64,000 nt of DNA from assembly GCA_943789375.1 (NCBI GenBank), contig CALSTX010000002.1, positions 62,001 to 126,000 on the forward strand. Reading direction: 5' to 3'. This DNA comes from an uncultured Opitutales bacterium. GTDB lineage: Bacteria > Verrucomicrobiota > Verrucomicrobiia > Opitutales > Seribacteraceae. Position 1 is the stretch's first letter. Every line of letters begins with the position of its first letter. The notes beneath the pieces are model-generated. The model ran no database searches. It was not told the origin of the DNA and worked only from the letters and a program-made list of their open reading frames with translations. Made by a program: the position numbers and the translations under genes. This document shows positions 33,553-42,970 of this stretch, in pieces.

Positions 33553-35979
33553 ATGTCAAAATCGAGAAGAAAACATAAAATTGCCCTAGCTTGGTTTCTG
33601 GGAATTCTTTCTGTGCTTGGATTAACTTATGTTTTTCTCGATGAAATTATCGAGTCTACGATTGATGGTATTGCCAAAGAAAATGATATAGAAATCAGTT
33701 CGCTTGATCTGGAGCATTTGAATGTCGAAGGGATTTATTCCGAAAAAATTTCACTGGACTGGATGGTATTCGATCTTGTGAATATTGGGGTGAAAGTGGG
33801 AAAAGTAATGAAGCCCCAATGGTGGAAATATTTCATTCCTAATAATCTTCTCAAGGCAACCATTCAAGATTTGAAAATCGAGAGTGAAGCGGGTCAAATT
33901 GATGTCAAGCAGGCCCAATTTGTTTACTTTTGGAAAAAGCTAAATCTTTTTCTGAATGCTACGAGTATTGATGGTCTATCAATTCATCTTGATTTGGAAA
34001 AATTAACTAAATTAAAGGACCGCATATCCACCCCTGATAAAGAAGGCAACGCCTCCAAAGCTACTGTATTATCGATTGTTGAGTATCTGAAATCACCCCC
34101 GTTAGCACACATGAGACTTCGGGATTCGAAAATTGAAATTTCTGGGCAGGATGAGGTTTTGGGGTTTGAATTTAATTCAACATCCTTGTTTACCGAAGGT
34201 TTTCTGAATTTTCAACTTGATGGAGGTTTACTGGGTATACCCGTAAAAAGTGATCTCACTTTTTCTCTGGAAGATGACATCATACACATGACCTCCAAGC
34301 TTGAGGTTTCCGATTTAGCAAATGCTGATTTTTCATCCAAGCAAATAAGGGATTTGGGTATTCTTCCATCACCTGGCTTTTCTGTGGATGGGGGAGATCT
34401 GGTTTTTCGGAAGAATGCTACTTTGGGGACCAATCAATCCAATACAGGCCAGCAAATATTAGAATCTCTATTTGTTGAAGTAAATGCAAGCGATCTAGCT
34501 TTCAATATAGGAAATGATAGGCTCCAGATTTCTAAGTTTATTGCCTTTGTCACAGATTTTTCCCAAGGAACTCCTTCAACTGTAAATGCCTATGCCAACC
34601 TTACTTGGAACAATCAAATCGAAGCGGTGGGAGCAAGAATGCAAAAGAGACGGTTGGATTCCAATGAAACCTTAGGGGGAAAGGTAGCCGTTAGTGCCGA
34701 AATCTGGGAATTAAACGGAAGTAATCAATTCCCTGTTAGGGTAAGAAATTTATCGATTCCTTTTTTTGAGGCTGATGTAAATTCGAGCTTTGAAAAAATG
34801 TTTACAGAACAACGCGAAGTAAGGTTTGACCACTTTTCTTGGGACTCTGGTAAGGTCAACCTTGAGGGAGGGCACATTTTATTTAAAGGAAATGAAAACC
34901 TGAACCGATGGGATTTGGAAATGTCTCCATTGACTGTTCATATGCCCGAGAGCCAATTGACTTTTACTGATTTCTCTTACCGGGGAACACTGGATTTCAG
35001 CCTTTTCCCAGAAGTTCCCGACTTTCAAGAAATACGGATTCCGAAAGTACAGGTTGGCGATGACTTTATGATGAACGATATCTTTCTCGAATTCCGCATT
35101 TTATCTGCCGGACAAATTGAGCTGAAAACCCTGGAGTTTTCAATGGGAGATATCATTTTCAAAATGGATCCCGCCAACATCATCTTGCAGACTGAAGAAG
35201 ACTCTTTGGTGGATGCTAACTACAGCATTACTTTTAATCGCAGTCATTTTGTATTATCAAATAAAGAATACGAAGTCGAAGTACTTGACTTGACTGGATC
35301 TATAAAAATCCAGTCATTAACCCCCTTTAACACTGCTGAAAAGCAATTCCTGTCTTTTAATCAAGTCAATATTGGAGATTTTGAGTTCACTGATGGTAAC
35401 CTTAGCGTGGATGTTCAAAATGGTGACCTTTGCCAAATCCACCAGCTTTCAATGAACGGCTTTGATGGTAGGCTTGGACTGGGCGAAAGTATCATCTCTT
35501 TGGACCAAAGTGAGAGTCGTATCGTTTTAGATTTTGATCAAGTGTGTGGTCAGATGTTAGTGGACCTTTTTAAGGATTTAGACCTTCTCATCGACGGTAA
35601 CTTCTCCGGCCAAATTCCTTTAGCCCCTGACCAAGCTAATGTTTGGAACTTTATAGGAGGGTTTCTAAAGTTCGTGGATGAAGGTACAGGCTATTACAGT
35701 TGGGACGCGAATGGGTTGCTGTCTACTACTCTTGATAAATCTGATTTATTGTACAAGCAGACAGTACTGGCGGAGGCAGCACTCCAAAACCTTTCTATGG
35801 ATGCGATGAGATTGGATTTTAAAGTCATTGATGGCACCCGAGAGATTCGTGGACTAATTCAAGGTAAAGCAGAAGTTGAAGGAAAAAAAATTGATCTCGA
35901 CTACAAACCCAAGATTACGGGTGACCTCAAGGAAATAATCGAAGCGATTGATTTGATAAAGTTTCAAGTTAATCGCTAA
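33553..35979 (+). CDS. ydbH: YdbH-like AsmA-superfamily lipid-transport protein
   Basis: This 808-residue protein has one N-terminal membrane anchor (about 9-28) and a long beta-rich periplasmic body. The C-terminal 170 residues follow YdbH closely in pattern: a block like FDGRLGLGES, then IDGNFSGQIPL, then the paired strands GTREIRGLIQGKAEVEGKKI. In E. coli, YdbH with the small lipoprotein YnbE forms a bridge between inner and outer membranes for phospholipid transport, and YdbL modulates it. The next two genes here look like YnbE and YdbL in the same order, which strongly supports the assignment despite low identity. Confidence 0.75.
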   Translation: MSKSRRKHKIALAWFLGILSVLGLTYVFLDEIIESTIDGIAKENDIEISSLDLEHLNVEGIYSEKISLDWMVFDLVNIGVKVGKVMKPQWWKYFIPNNLLKATIQDLKIESEAGQIDVKQAQFVYFWKKLNLFLNATSIDGLSIHLDLEKLTKLKDRISTPDKEGNASKATVLSIVEYLKSPPLAHMRLRDSKIEISGQDEVLGFEFNSTSLFTEGFLNFQLDGGLLGIPVKSDLTFSLEDDIIHMTSKLEVSDLANADFSSKQIRDLGILPSPGFSVDGGDLVFRKNATLGTNQSNTGQQILESLFVEVNASDLAFNIGNDRLQISKFIAFVTDFSQGTPSTVNAYANLTWNNQIEAVGARMQKRRLDSNETLGGKVAVSAEIWELNGSNQFPVRVRNLSIPFFEADVNSSFEKMFTEQREVRFDHFSWDSGKVNLEGGHILFKGNENLNRWDLEMSPLTVHMPESQLTFTDFSYRGTLDFSLFPEVPDFQEIRIPKVQVGDDFMMNDIFLEFRILSAGQIELKTLEFSMGDIIFKMDPANIILQTEEDSLVDANYSITFNRSHFVLSNKEYEVEVLDLTGSIKIQSLTPFNTAEKQFLSFNQVNIGDFEFTDGNLSVDVQNGDLCQIHQLSMNGFDGRLGLGESIISLDQSESRIVLDFDQVCGQMLVDLFKDLDLLIDGNFSGQIPLAPDQANVWNFIGGFLKFVDEGTGYYSWDANGLLSTTLDKSDLLYKQTVLAEAALQNLSMDAMRLDFKVIDGTREIRGLIQGKAEVEGKKIDLDYKPKITGDLKEIIEAIDLIKFQVNR

Positions 35980-36021
35980 ATACAAAACTTGATTGCTAAT
36001 GTTTTATCTTTGTTTTCATAT

Positions 36022-36186
36022 ATGGGTATGAATTTTATTAAAAATATGCTACCAGTATTATTGTGTTTAAGCTTTGCTGGTTGCTTCACTTTGAAAACAG
36101 AACATCACATCACTCTCGATCATAATATAACGATCAAAGTTGAAAAAGAAGTGAATGACTTTGTGGATGATCTTTACTCAGATTAG
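36022..36186 (+). CDS. ynbE: YnbE-like small outer-membrane lipoprotein
   Basis: The 54-residue product has a lipoprotein signal (LLCLSFAGC) and a mature part of about 32 residues with the YnbE-like strand EHHITLDHNITIKVEKEVNDF. In E. coli YnbE oligomerises and caps the C-terminus of YdbH at the outer membrane. It lies 42 bases after the ydbH-like gene and 28 before the ydbL-like gene. The start could also be the ATG two codons downstream (36028). Confidence 0.72.
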   Translation: MGMNFIKNMLPVLLCLSFAGCFTLKTEHHITLDHNITIKVEKEVNDFVDDLYSD

Positions 36187-36214
36187 CAGATTAACCCGAA
36201 TATATCCCTTATTT

Positions 36215-36577
36215 ATGAATAAACTATCGATTCTATGTGTTGCAGTAATAACTTTTTTAGCTTTTCAAGCTTCTTTACATGCAGAATTTAAAGAGAGGAT
36301 GAAGGAGCGGTTGCCTTCTATCCTCGCTGCAAAGGATAAAGGAAGTGTCGGTGAGGGCACTGACGGTCTTCTTCATATCCGAAATCAAGTAAGTGATACA
36401 ACCAAGCAACTGGTTGCTGATGAAAATTCAGACCGAAAAAAATATTTTGCTTCAGCGGCTGAAAAAAACCGAAGCACGGTACAAGAAGTTGCTCAATTTT
36501 TTTCAAATGCAATGAAAACTCGTGACAAAAAAGGACATTGGCAAAAAGGTTCTTCCGGATCTTGGTCCCAAAAGTGA
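36215..36577 (+). CDS. ydbL: YdbL-like periplasmic protein (DUF1318)
   Basis: The 120-residue product has a signal peptide (MNKLSILCVAVITFLAF, likely cleaved after LHA) and the DUF1318 pattern: ERLPSILAAKDKGSVGEGTDGLLH, QLVADENSDRKKYFASAAEKN, and the C-terminal KGHWQKGSSGSWSQK. YdbL accompanies YdbH and YnbE and is thought to act as a periplasmic accessory to the bridge. The start at 36215 gives a clean signal peptide. Its stop overlaps the GTG of the next gene. Confidence 0.78.
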   Translation: MNKLSILCVAVITFLAFQASLHAEFKERMKERLPSILAAKDKGSVGEGTDGLLHIRNQVSDTTKQLVADENSDRKKYFASAAEKNRSTVQEVAQFFSNAMKTRDKKGHWQKGSSGSWSQK

Positions 36578-37077
36578 ACCCACAGTTTTCTATTGTTCGG
36601 AGACTTTTAATTTATACTTTTTTTGTTTTTTTATCTGCTTGTCAGTCCAAGACAGGAAGCCTTGGTACAGTAAATAATCAACCTTCCAATGAGATCCCCT
36701 CAGCATCGGAAGATTTTGAGCGGAAAAGAAAAAATCTCGAAAGAAAAAAACGAAGCCTGGATTTGGAAAAAAAGTGGCTAGGTATGAGGGCCAAGTTAGT
36801 CATTGCAGAAAAAGAGTTGAATCAAGCTATGCTTGCCAAGCTTTCAATTGAAGCCGGTATTGCAAGATTTGAAAAGTTAAACGGACAATTTCCTTCAGAT
36901 GAAGGATTTATAGTGGATCGTGAAAGAATATCGTGGCAAGCACGTCTTCATTCGAGAAATCAGGATGTGGTCAATGCCCGAGCTCAATTAAATTTATATA
37001 ATCGGGAATTTAATGAGTTACGATTTGAGATATCAGGGCTAGGCTTTTCGGCCCCCACTGGTCCAGTTGTTAAATAG
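36574..37077 (+). CDS. Coiled-coil lipoprotein, function unknown
   Basis: The 167-residue product starts with GTG at 36574, overlapping the preceding stop (GTGA). It has a lipobox (FFVFLSAC) and then a long charged helix (about 45-100, many Lys/Arg/Glu with Leu spacing, ERKRKNLERKKRSLDLEKKW) likely to form a coiled coil. No family was recognised. Its coupling to the YdbL-like gene suggests an envelope role in the same unit. Confidence 0.6.
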   Translation: MNPQFSIVRRLLIYTFFVFLSACQSKTGSLGTVNNQPSNEIPSASEDFERKRKNLERKKRSLDLEKKWLGMRAKLVIAEKELNQAMLAKLSIEAGIARFEKLNGQFPSDEGFIVDRERISWQARLHSRNQDVVNARAQLNLYNREFNELRFEISGLGFSAPTGPVVK

Positions 37078-37149
37078 AAAGCTTACCTTTGATAGCCGAT
37101 CCTTTTTCGTTGTCCCGATTACAAGCTTACACAATATAGTATCCTTTTT

Positions 37150-37446
37150 ATGGAAGAGATTTTAGAAAGAATTTTAAGTCATCCTTTGCTCACCGTCACC
37201 CTTAGCTTGTTTTGCTTGCTATTGATTTTCGCAATTTTGAAGAGGCTTTTAAAGATAGTGCTCCTATCAATTGTACTCATTGCCCTCTATTTTGGGTATG
37301 TTCACTATTTCCAGGAAGACTATCCTTTGCCTGAGGTAGATATGGCAGATGTTGAAGAGATAAGGGAAGAGATACAAACCTGGATCACAGAAGATTTGAA
37401 TGTCAGCTCTTTATTAGAAGCGAACGGTAGCCGCATCTCTGAGTAG
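37150..37446 (+). CDS. Small membrane protein, function unknown
   Basis: The 98-residue product has two adjacent hydrophobic segments (about 12-30 and 34-53) and an acidic C-terminal half (EVDMADVEEIREEIQTWI). It lies 45 bases before the LolC/E-like permease and 72 after the coiled-coil lipoprotein, all on one strand. It could be an accessory of the transporter, but this is only position-based. Confidence 0.6.
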   Translation: MEEILERILSHPLLTVTLSLFCLLLIFAILKRLLKIVLLSIVLIALYFGYVHYFQEDYPLPEVDMADVEEIREEIQTWITEDLNVSSLLEANGSRISE

Positions 37447-37491
37447 ATATTCATGCAAACTTTTGCTAGAAAATAGAGGTTCTTTTAGAAA

Positions 37492-39105
37492 ATGAAAGTA
37501 CCCTGGCCCTTATATCTTGCATGGAAACAATTGTTTCCTTCTCAAAAAAAAATATCGTTCTTTTCGATGCTCGCAGTGGTCGGAGTTGCACTGGGTGTCA
37601 ATGTAATGATTGTAGTCATTGCATTTATGCAAGGCTTTCAGGAGAAATTTAGGTCAGATATCATTGATGCCCAAGGCCATGCGCGGGTCTTGCCTCTTAA
37701 TCCAAGTAGTCGGACAAAGGATTTAAAATCAACACTAAGTGCCCATCCTGAAGTAGTTGGGTGCTCCCCATACATTCAAGGACAACTTCTTCTTCAAAAC
37801 CGTGAATACACTTCGATTCCTCATTCTATCGGGGTAGATCCTGTTACCAGCTCTGAAGTCTTGCCTTTTAATGCATTCCTGGAGAAAGGGCATTCGGTAA
37901 TTGATGCCTTTGATTCTGAAGATGTCACCCCAGTTCCAACCATGGATTCCTTGGAGGATAAAGTCGTTTTTATCAGCCTGGAAGTTGCCAACCGGTTAGG
38001 AGTTAGACCTGCAGCTATTCTTCGAAAAATAGATCATAACAAAACGCAACGGACAGGAAGGAAGGTAGGAACGGTTCGCGTTCAACGGTTAGACCCTTTT
38101 GTTTCATCCGCTGAGTGGAATATTGAGTTCTTAGGTCCGAGCCAAGTTTTAATACAGGAAAAGCTTTCTAGTTTTAAGCAAGTTTATGATCTCACAGGCA
38201 GGTTGATTGATCTTGGCTTTGGGAAGCCAGTATTCGAGCTAATTGAAGGTGATCACTCTTTTGCCAAGGGAGATACTTTTCATTTTCAATGTTTCCGAGC
38301 TTCGACATTGGAGGTCTATTCACCATCCATGATCGAGAAAGCAAAGTCAGATGAAATGTCTCCGCCTCATGAGGTTAAAGTCGGGGGGATTATTGAAGTT
38401 CCCTGGCAGGGATTTCATTCGGAGGTTCTTTTTGGAAGTCTTCGCTTTATGGAAGACATTAAGAACCAACCGAATGTGAGGGATGGCTATTACTTAAAGT
38501 TTTCAGATAATACGGCAGGGGATGATAAAAAACTTGGTAACCTCTGCGAAGAGTTGGAAGAAAAGGGGGGGGATGATTGGGCGATTATTCCTTGGTTTGT
38601 TGAAAACGCATGGTTTTTTGAACTTTTAAAATTTGAAGAGTATTTAATGGTTCTGATTATGATACCCATCGGACTGGTAGCTGCTTTTGCCATTGCAATT
38701 GCACTGATGACATCCGTCTTGAGAAAGATAAAAGAAATTGGTCTTTTAATTGCGATAGGAGGCAATCAATTTTCTGTGGGACTTATCTTCTGCCTGCAAG
38801 GCTTTATTATTGGCAGTCTCGGGGCCATTCTCGGGTGCGGTTTCGCTATTTTGTTTATAAAGTATCGGGATACGCTCATGAGTTTTATAGTGGAGAAGAT
38901 CGCGGGTAAAGAAGGTCAAGCTGGGGTTGCCCAATTTTATGATTTTTATAGTTTGGAAGTCTTTTACCCATGGGAATCGACCGAAAGTATGATGACTTTT
39001 CTATCATTTGCCGCTTTTGCCATTTTGGTTTCCACGATTGCAGGCTTACTTCCTGCCTGGAGAGCTGCCCGGTTAAATCCAGCGGATGCGTTACGAAGTG
39101 AATAA
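37492..39105 (+). CDS. Lipoprotein-releasing ABC permease, LolC/LolE type
   Basis: The 537-residue permease has an N-terminal helix (about 22-46: FFSMLAVVGVALGVNVMIVV), a periplasmic domain, and three C-terminal helices with the FtsX signature (LLIAIGGNQFSVGLIFCLQG). LolCDE extracts lipoproteins from the inner membrane for LolA. It is longer than the roughly 410 residues typical of LolC/E because of an enlarged periplasmic domain. It overlaps the ATPase gene and is the only permease of this pair, so a homodimer (LolF-like) is likely. Confidence 0.85.
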   Translation: MKVPWPLYLAWKQLFPSQKKISFFSMLAVVGVALGVNVMIVVIAFMQGFQEKFRSDIIDAQGHARVLPLNPSSRTKDLKSTLSAHPEVVGCSPYIQGQLLLQNREYTSIPHSIGVDPVTSSEVLPFNAFLEKGHSVIDAFDSEDVTPVPTMDSLEDKVVFISLEVANRLGVRPAAILRKIDHNKTQRTGRKVGTVRVQRLDPFVSSAEWNIEFLGPSQVLIQEKLSSFKQVYDLTGRLIDLGFGKPVFELIEGDHSFAKGDTFHFQCFRASTLEVYSPSMIEKAKSDEMSPPHEVKVGGIIEVPWQGFHSEVLFGSLRFMEDIKNQPNVRDGYYLKFSDNTAGDDKKLGNLCEELEEKGGDDWAIIPWFVENAWFFELLKFEEYLMVLIMIPIGLVAAFAIAIALMTSVLRKIKEIGLLIAIGGNQFSVGLIFCLQGFIIGSLGAILGCGFAILFIKYRDTLMSFIVEKIAGKEGQAGVAQFYDFYSLEVFYPWESTESMMTFLSFAAFAILVSTIAGLLPAWRAARLNPADALRSE

Positions 39106-39799
39106 TAGCACTGAACAGTTTAGCCTCCGGGCAAAATCTTTAAAAAAGTCTTTTGCGTTCGGAGATTCGAAATTAGAAGTACTGCGGTCGGTAAGCCTAT
39201 CCCTGAAAAAAGCAGAGTCTTTAAGTATTCAGGGTGACTCTGGGTGCGGGAAATCAACTCTTTTAAATTTACTTGCCCGATTGGAGCAAGGTGATGATGG
39301 AGAAATTTTTTGGGGGAATAAAAAGATGGAGGCAGCCCGAAAACAGGATGCTAAACAGATTGCCCAAAGAGGGACATACATTGGAGTTATTTATCAGGCC
39401 TATTACTTAATTCCAGAGCTCACGGTTTTTCAGAATGTAATTTTACCTGCTCGTTTAAATGGAAGTTTGAACCCACAAAAGCAGGAACGGGTAATTAATT
39501 TACTCAAAAAAATGGGAGTAGAGCAAAAGGCTAATCAGATTCCGCCAAAATTATCAGGTGGTGAAAGACAACGGGTTGCGATAGCTCGAGCATTAATCAA
39601 TTCGCCCAAAGTTATTTTAGCTGATGAGCCCACGGGAAATCTGGATGAAAAGACAGGAGGGGAAGTAATGGACTTATTATTGCAAACTTGTGAGGAGGAA
39701 AAAGCATCACTTTTATTAGTTACTCATAATCCAAAGTTTGCTGAAGCAACCAACCGGGCTGCGGTACTTCGGGATGGTGAATTAAATCAGATCGCATGA
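39086..39799 (+). CDS. lolD: Lipoprotein-releasing ABC ATPase, LolD type
   Basis: This is a 237-residue ATPase with Walker A (GDSGCGKST), signature ([14 protein letters not shown]), Walker B ([15 protein letters not shown]) and H-loop (LLVTHNP). It pairs with the overlapping permease. The ATG at 39086 overlaps the permease by 20 bases; a GTG at 39098 is an alternative start. Downstream come an oxidoreductase and lpxB, giving an envelope-themed run. Confidence 0.92.
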   Translation: MRYEVNNSTEQFSLRAKSLKKSFAFGDSKLEVLRSVSLSLKKAESLSIQGDSGCGKSTLLNLLARLEQGDDGEIFWGNKKMEAARKQDAKQIAQRGTYIGVIYQAYYLIPELTVFQNVILPARLNGSLNPQKQERVINLLKKMGVEQKANQIPPKLSGGERQRVAIARALINSPKVILADEPTGNLDEKTGGEVMDLLLQTCEEEKASLLLVTHNPKFAEATNRAAVLRDGELNQIA

Positions 39800-39808
39800 A
39801 AGTAAGGT

Positions 39809-40738
39809 ATGAGTGAGAAAGAAAACATAAAGTGTGGAGTTGCTGGAGTCGGATATCTAGGGCAACACCATGCTCGAATTTACAGCGAATTGGAAGACTG
39901 TGAACTTGTCGGGATTTTTGAGCCTAATGATGAGACCGCAAATAAGGTGTGTACCCTCCATGGTTGCCGCCGTTTTCAGACTCTAGAGGAACTGGGTAGC
40001 GCCTGTGATGCTGTAAGTGTAGTATCTCCTACGGACAAACATGCTGAAGTTGCTGTCCCCTTGATTCATCATAACTGTCACCTTTTAATTGAAAAACCAA
40101 TTTGTGTATCAAGTGAAGAAGCAGAGCTTATCCTGCAAAATGCACAGAAAGCGAAAACTATTGTGCAAGTTGGTCATATTGAACATTACAACCCAGTCAT
40201 GACCTTTTTGGAAGATGCAGTAGATAATCCAAAATATTTAACGGTTGAGCGCTTAGCCCCTTTTCAACCTAGAGGTACAGAGGTAGGGGTGGTCCTGGAC
40301 CTTATGATTCATGATATTGGAATCGCCTTGGCACTTGTGGGAACTCCTCTGGTGAAAGTTGATTCGATCGGTGTGCGTGTGCTTTCGGTAACAGAGGATA
40401 TTGCGAATGCACGTTTAGTTTTTGAAAATGGATGTGTTGCGAATTTGAGTGCCAGCCGAGTGAGTGAAAAGAAAGCCCGAGAAATTCGTGTCTTTCAAGA
40501 TAGTGGATACCTGTCTCTTGACTTTATGAATCAATGTGGACATCTGATTCAAAAAAATGACCTGGCACTGGAGAAAAGCGAGGTTCCAGTAGAGAAAGGA
40601 GAGCCACTCGCTTTGGAACTACAATCTTTTCTGAGTTGTGTGCAAAATACCAGGACTCCCAAAACAGATGGCTCTTTTGGTAAATCTGCTCTAGAAGTTG
40701 CTTTAGAGATAAGTAATCAAATTCAGGCAAATTGGTAG
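39809..40738 (+). CDS. Gfo/Idh/MocA-family sugar oxidoreductase
   Basis: This is a 309-residue NAD(P)-dependent dehydrogenase with an N-terminal Rossmann motif (GVAGVGYLGQHHARIYSEL), the EKPI motif near 93, and GHIEHYNPVM and LMIHDIGIAL in the catalytic half. Its stop is one base before lpxB. Members beside lpxA/lpxB occur in several phyla. GnnA of this family oxidises UDP-GlcNAc at C3 for amino-linked lipid A, but the GnnB transaminase partner is not visible here, so that role is only a suggestion. Confidence 0.88.
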   Translation: MSEKENIKCGVAGVGYLGQHHARIYSELEDCELVGIFEPNDETANKVCTLHGCRRFQTLEELGSACDAVSVVSPTDKHAEVAVPLIHHNCHLLIEKPICVSSEEAELILQNAQKAKTIVQVGHIEHYNPVMTFLEDAVDNPKYLTVERLAPFQPRGTEVGVVLDLMIHDIGIALALVGTPLVKVDSIGVRVLSVTEDIANARLVFENGCVANLSASRVSEKKAREIRVFQDSGYLSLDFMNQCGHLIQKNDLALEKSEVPVEKGEPLALELQSFLSCVQNTRTPKTDGSFGKSALEVALEISNQIQANW

Positions 40739-40739
40739 A

Positions 40740-41918
40740 GTGAAAGCACAGCTTTCATTTTCGCATTTACCTTACGAATCCGTAGACCTTCTTGTTGTTG
40801 CGGGTGAGGCATCTGGTGACGAGCATGCAGCTGCCTTGATCAAGGGTTTAAAAAAGCGGGAGCCAAGCTTGAAGATCGCGGCAATTGGAGGCCCTCGGTG
40901 CCAAGAAGCAGGGGCTGATCTCCTCTTTACCCTCGTAGACCATGCAGTTGTTGGTATTTATGAAGTTTTAAAAAATTACAGCTTTTTTAAAGAGCTCTTC
41001 GATTTGACTTGTCGGTGGATTGACCAACAAAAGCCAAAAACTATCCTACTTGTGGATTACCCCGGTTTCAATTTGAGATTAGCAGAAGCTTTGCGGAAAA
41101 CTGGCCACTCCCAAAAGGGGGGAGGGGAAAGTAAAGTTTTACAATATGTAAGTCCTCAACTTTGGGCCTGGAAACCAAAGAGAAGGTTTAAAATGGAAAA
41201 GGTACTTGATGGTCTGGGAGTAATTTTCCCTTTTGAAGTTGAGTGCTATAAGGATGTAAATCTTCCGGTTTCTTTCGTCGGTCATCCTTTCATGAATGAC
41301 CAGCCATCGAACCATTTGATGAAATATGAAGAGAATGCTCCGCTTCTCCTGCTTCCAGGAAGTCGCGTACAAGCTGTGGAAAGAATTCTTCCTGTACTCT
41401 TAGATGCATTTGAAGTTTTGCAGGTTTCTTTTCCGGATCTTACGGCTTGTATCCCAGCAGTTAATCCGAAAATCTCCTTTCTCATTAAAAAAATAATAGA
41501 GGGTAAACAGAAGAATACCAAAAATATTTTCGTTACTGAAGATACCCATGATTTAAGTACAAGACTTGCATTAATGAGTTCGGGGACCATGTCTTTACGC
41601 TGTGCACTCTCTGGTATTCCAGGTGCGATTGTCTACAAGGCCCATCCTTTAACCTATCTATTAGGAAAAATATTTGTAAAAGTACCGCATTTGGGAATGG
41701 CGAATTTGTTACTTCCTAAATCTCCGCCATATCCCGAATTTATTCAGGGTCGGGCTCGTGCGGATTTGATCGCAGAAGGCGTTCTTCCCTATCTTTCTAA
41801 CCTAAAAGAAAGCAAGGAGACTTTTACTCAATCGGCCAACCACTTAAGGGAAAGTTTACGTGCCCCTCAGGACAATGGGGCCGTGGACTGGTTAATCGAG
41901 GCTGGTGGGCTTCGATAA
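40740..41918 (+). CDS. lpxB: Lipid-A-disaccharide synthase
   Basis: LpxB is a GT19 inner-membrane-associated glycosyltransferase that joins 2,3-diacylglucosamine-1-phosphate with its UDP form to make the lipid A disaccharide. The 392-residue product has LLVVAGEASGDEHAAALIKG, LVDYPGFNLRLAEALRKTG, and YVSPQLWAWKPKR, and later LLPGSRVQAVE. The start is GTG at 40740, directly after the oxidoreductase stop. Its last 52 bases overlap the convergent hemA gene. It shows the cell makes lipopolysaccharide. Confidence 0.96.
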   Translation: MKAQLSFSHLPYESVDLLVVAGEASGDEHAAALIKGLKKREPSLKIAAIGGPRCQEAGADLLFTLVDHAVVGIYEVLKNYSFFKELFDLTCRWIDQQKPKTILLVDYPGFNLRLAEALRKTGHSQKGGGESKVLQYVSPQLWAWKPKRRFKMEKVLDGLGVIFPFEVECYKDVNLPVSFVGHPFMNDQPSNHLMKYEENAPLLLLPGSRVQAVERILPVLLDAFEVLQVSFPDLTACIPAVNPKISFLIKKIIEGKQKNTKNIFVTEDTHDLSTRLALMSSGTMSLRCALSGIPGAIVYKAHPLTYLLGKIFVKVPHLGMANLLLPKSPPYPEFIQGRARADLIAEGVLPYLSNLKESKETFTQSANHLRESLRAPQDNGAVDWLIEAGGLR

Positions 41919-42970
41919 GCTCTCATTTGATCCCATAATTGGACTGCTCTTTTTGCTAAAGCACTACGACATCGGTCTACTTCATCCATTCTCGACTTAA
42001 GGTTTTCATTGGCGATGGTTGAGACATCATCCATATTGTACAAAAAAACATTATCTAATTTTGAAACATTCTCCTCAATATTTCGGGGCACAGAAGAATC
42101 AATTAAAAAAAGAGGCCTCGAAGGTCTGAGCTTCATGCATTTCTGTACTTGCTGATAGTCAATTAAAGCCTTGCCGCTGCTTGTTGAGGTAAGAATAACA
42201 TCAAATAAATGGAGCGAGTCTTGAAACTCAGGGTAGGCTAGGGCGAAGCCACCAAATTTTTCTGCCAATTCATCTGGCTTTCTTCGACTAAGTGGACACC
42301 AATCAAATGTTCTTCCTGTCACAGTTATAGGTTGAGATCCTCTCGATTTAAAAGCTTCCATTGCACTTTCCGCAATATCTCCTGCACCAATCACAAGAAA
42401 CCTACACTTTTTCATATCGCCAAATATTCTTCTCGCAAGCTCACAGAGTACATTCCCCAAGTTAACTTGTCCTTTTGAAATACCTGTGTTGGTCCTTGCC
42501 CATTTCGCGGCTTGGAAACCTTTTTGGAAAAGACGGTTTAAAATCTTGCCAGAAACTTTCCTTTTACATGCATCGTCATAGGCCTTTTTAACCTGTCCTA
42601 GAATTTCAGTTTCACCAACCATTTGAGAATCAATTCCTGAAGTAACTTCAAAAAGGTGTTGGACAACTTTCTCTCCTGAGCACTCATAGGTGTGGTGCTT
42701 CATAAAGTCGGGTTCTAGCTTTCGAAAGTCACAGAAATATTGAGAAAGCAACTGGGGTGAAAAGTTTCCACTATCAGATGCCCCGTAAACTTCTGTACGA
42801 TTACATGTATTCAACAGTAAGCACTCTTTGAGTCCAGGTAACTTCGTTAACCCAGAATAGAAATCGTCAATATGTCCAGGAGGAAGACTGATTTTCTCCC
42901 TCGCTTTGAGGTCCGCAGTGTGATGGGAACTTCCTAGGAGATGTAGAGTATTAGTAGATGGACTAATCAT
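41867..42970 (-). CDS. hemA: Glutamyl-tRNA reductase
   Basis: HemA reduces Glu-tRNA(Glu) to glutamate-1-semialdehyde, the first step of C5 haem synthesis. The 367-residue product has LLNTCNRTEVYG with the catalytic Cys, GIDSQMVGETEILGQVK, the Rossmann loop LVIGAGDIAESAM, and LIDSSVPRNIEE. ATG 42970 is preferred: it shares one base with the hemX stop (TGATG), while the GTG one codon earlier is less likely. It is somewhat short at the C-terminal dimerisation domain (family about 410-430). It is the last gene of the haem unit and overlaps lpxB tail to tail. Confidence 0.95.
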   Translation of the reverse strand: MISPSTNTLHLLGSSHHTADLKAREKISLPPGHIDDFYSGLTKLPGLKECLLLNTCNRTEVYGASDSGNFSPQLLSQYFCDFRKLEPDFMKHHTYECSGEKVVQHLFEVTSGIDSQMVGETEILGQVKKAYDDACKRKVSGKILNRLFQKGFQAAKWARTNTGISKGQVNLGNVLCELARRIFGDMKKCRFLVIGAGDIAESAMEAFKSRGSQPITVTGRTFDWCPLSRRKPDELAEKFGGFALAYPEFQDSLHLFDVILTSTSSGKALIDYQQVQKCMKLRPSRPLFLIDSSVPRNIEENVSKLDNVFLYNMDDVSTIANENLKSRMDEVDRCRSALAKRAVQLWDQMRAYRSPPASINQSTAPLS

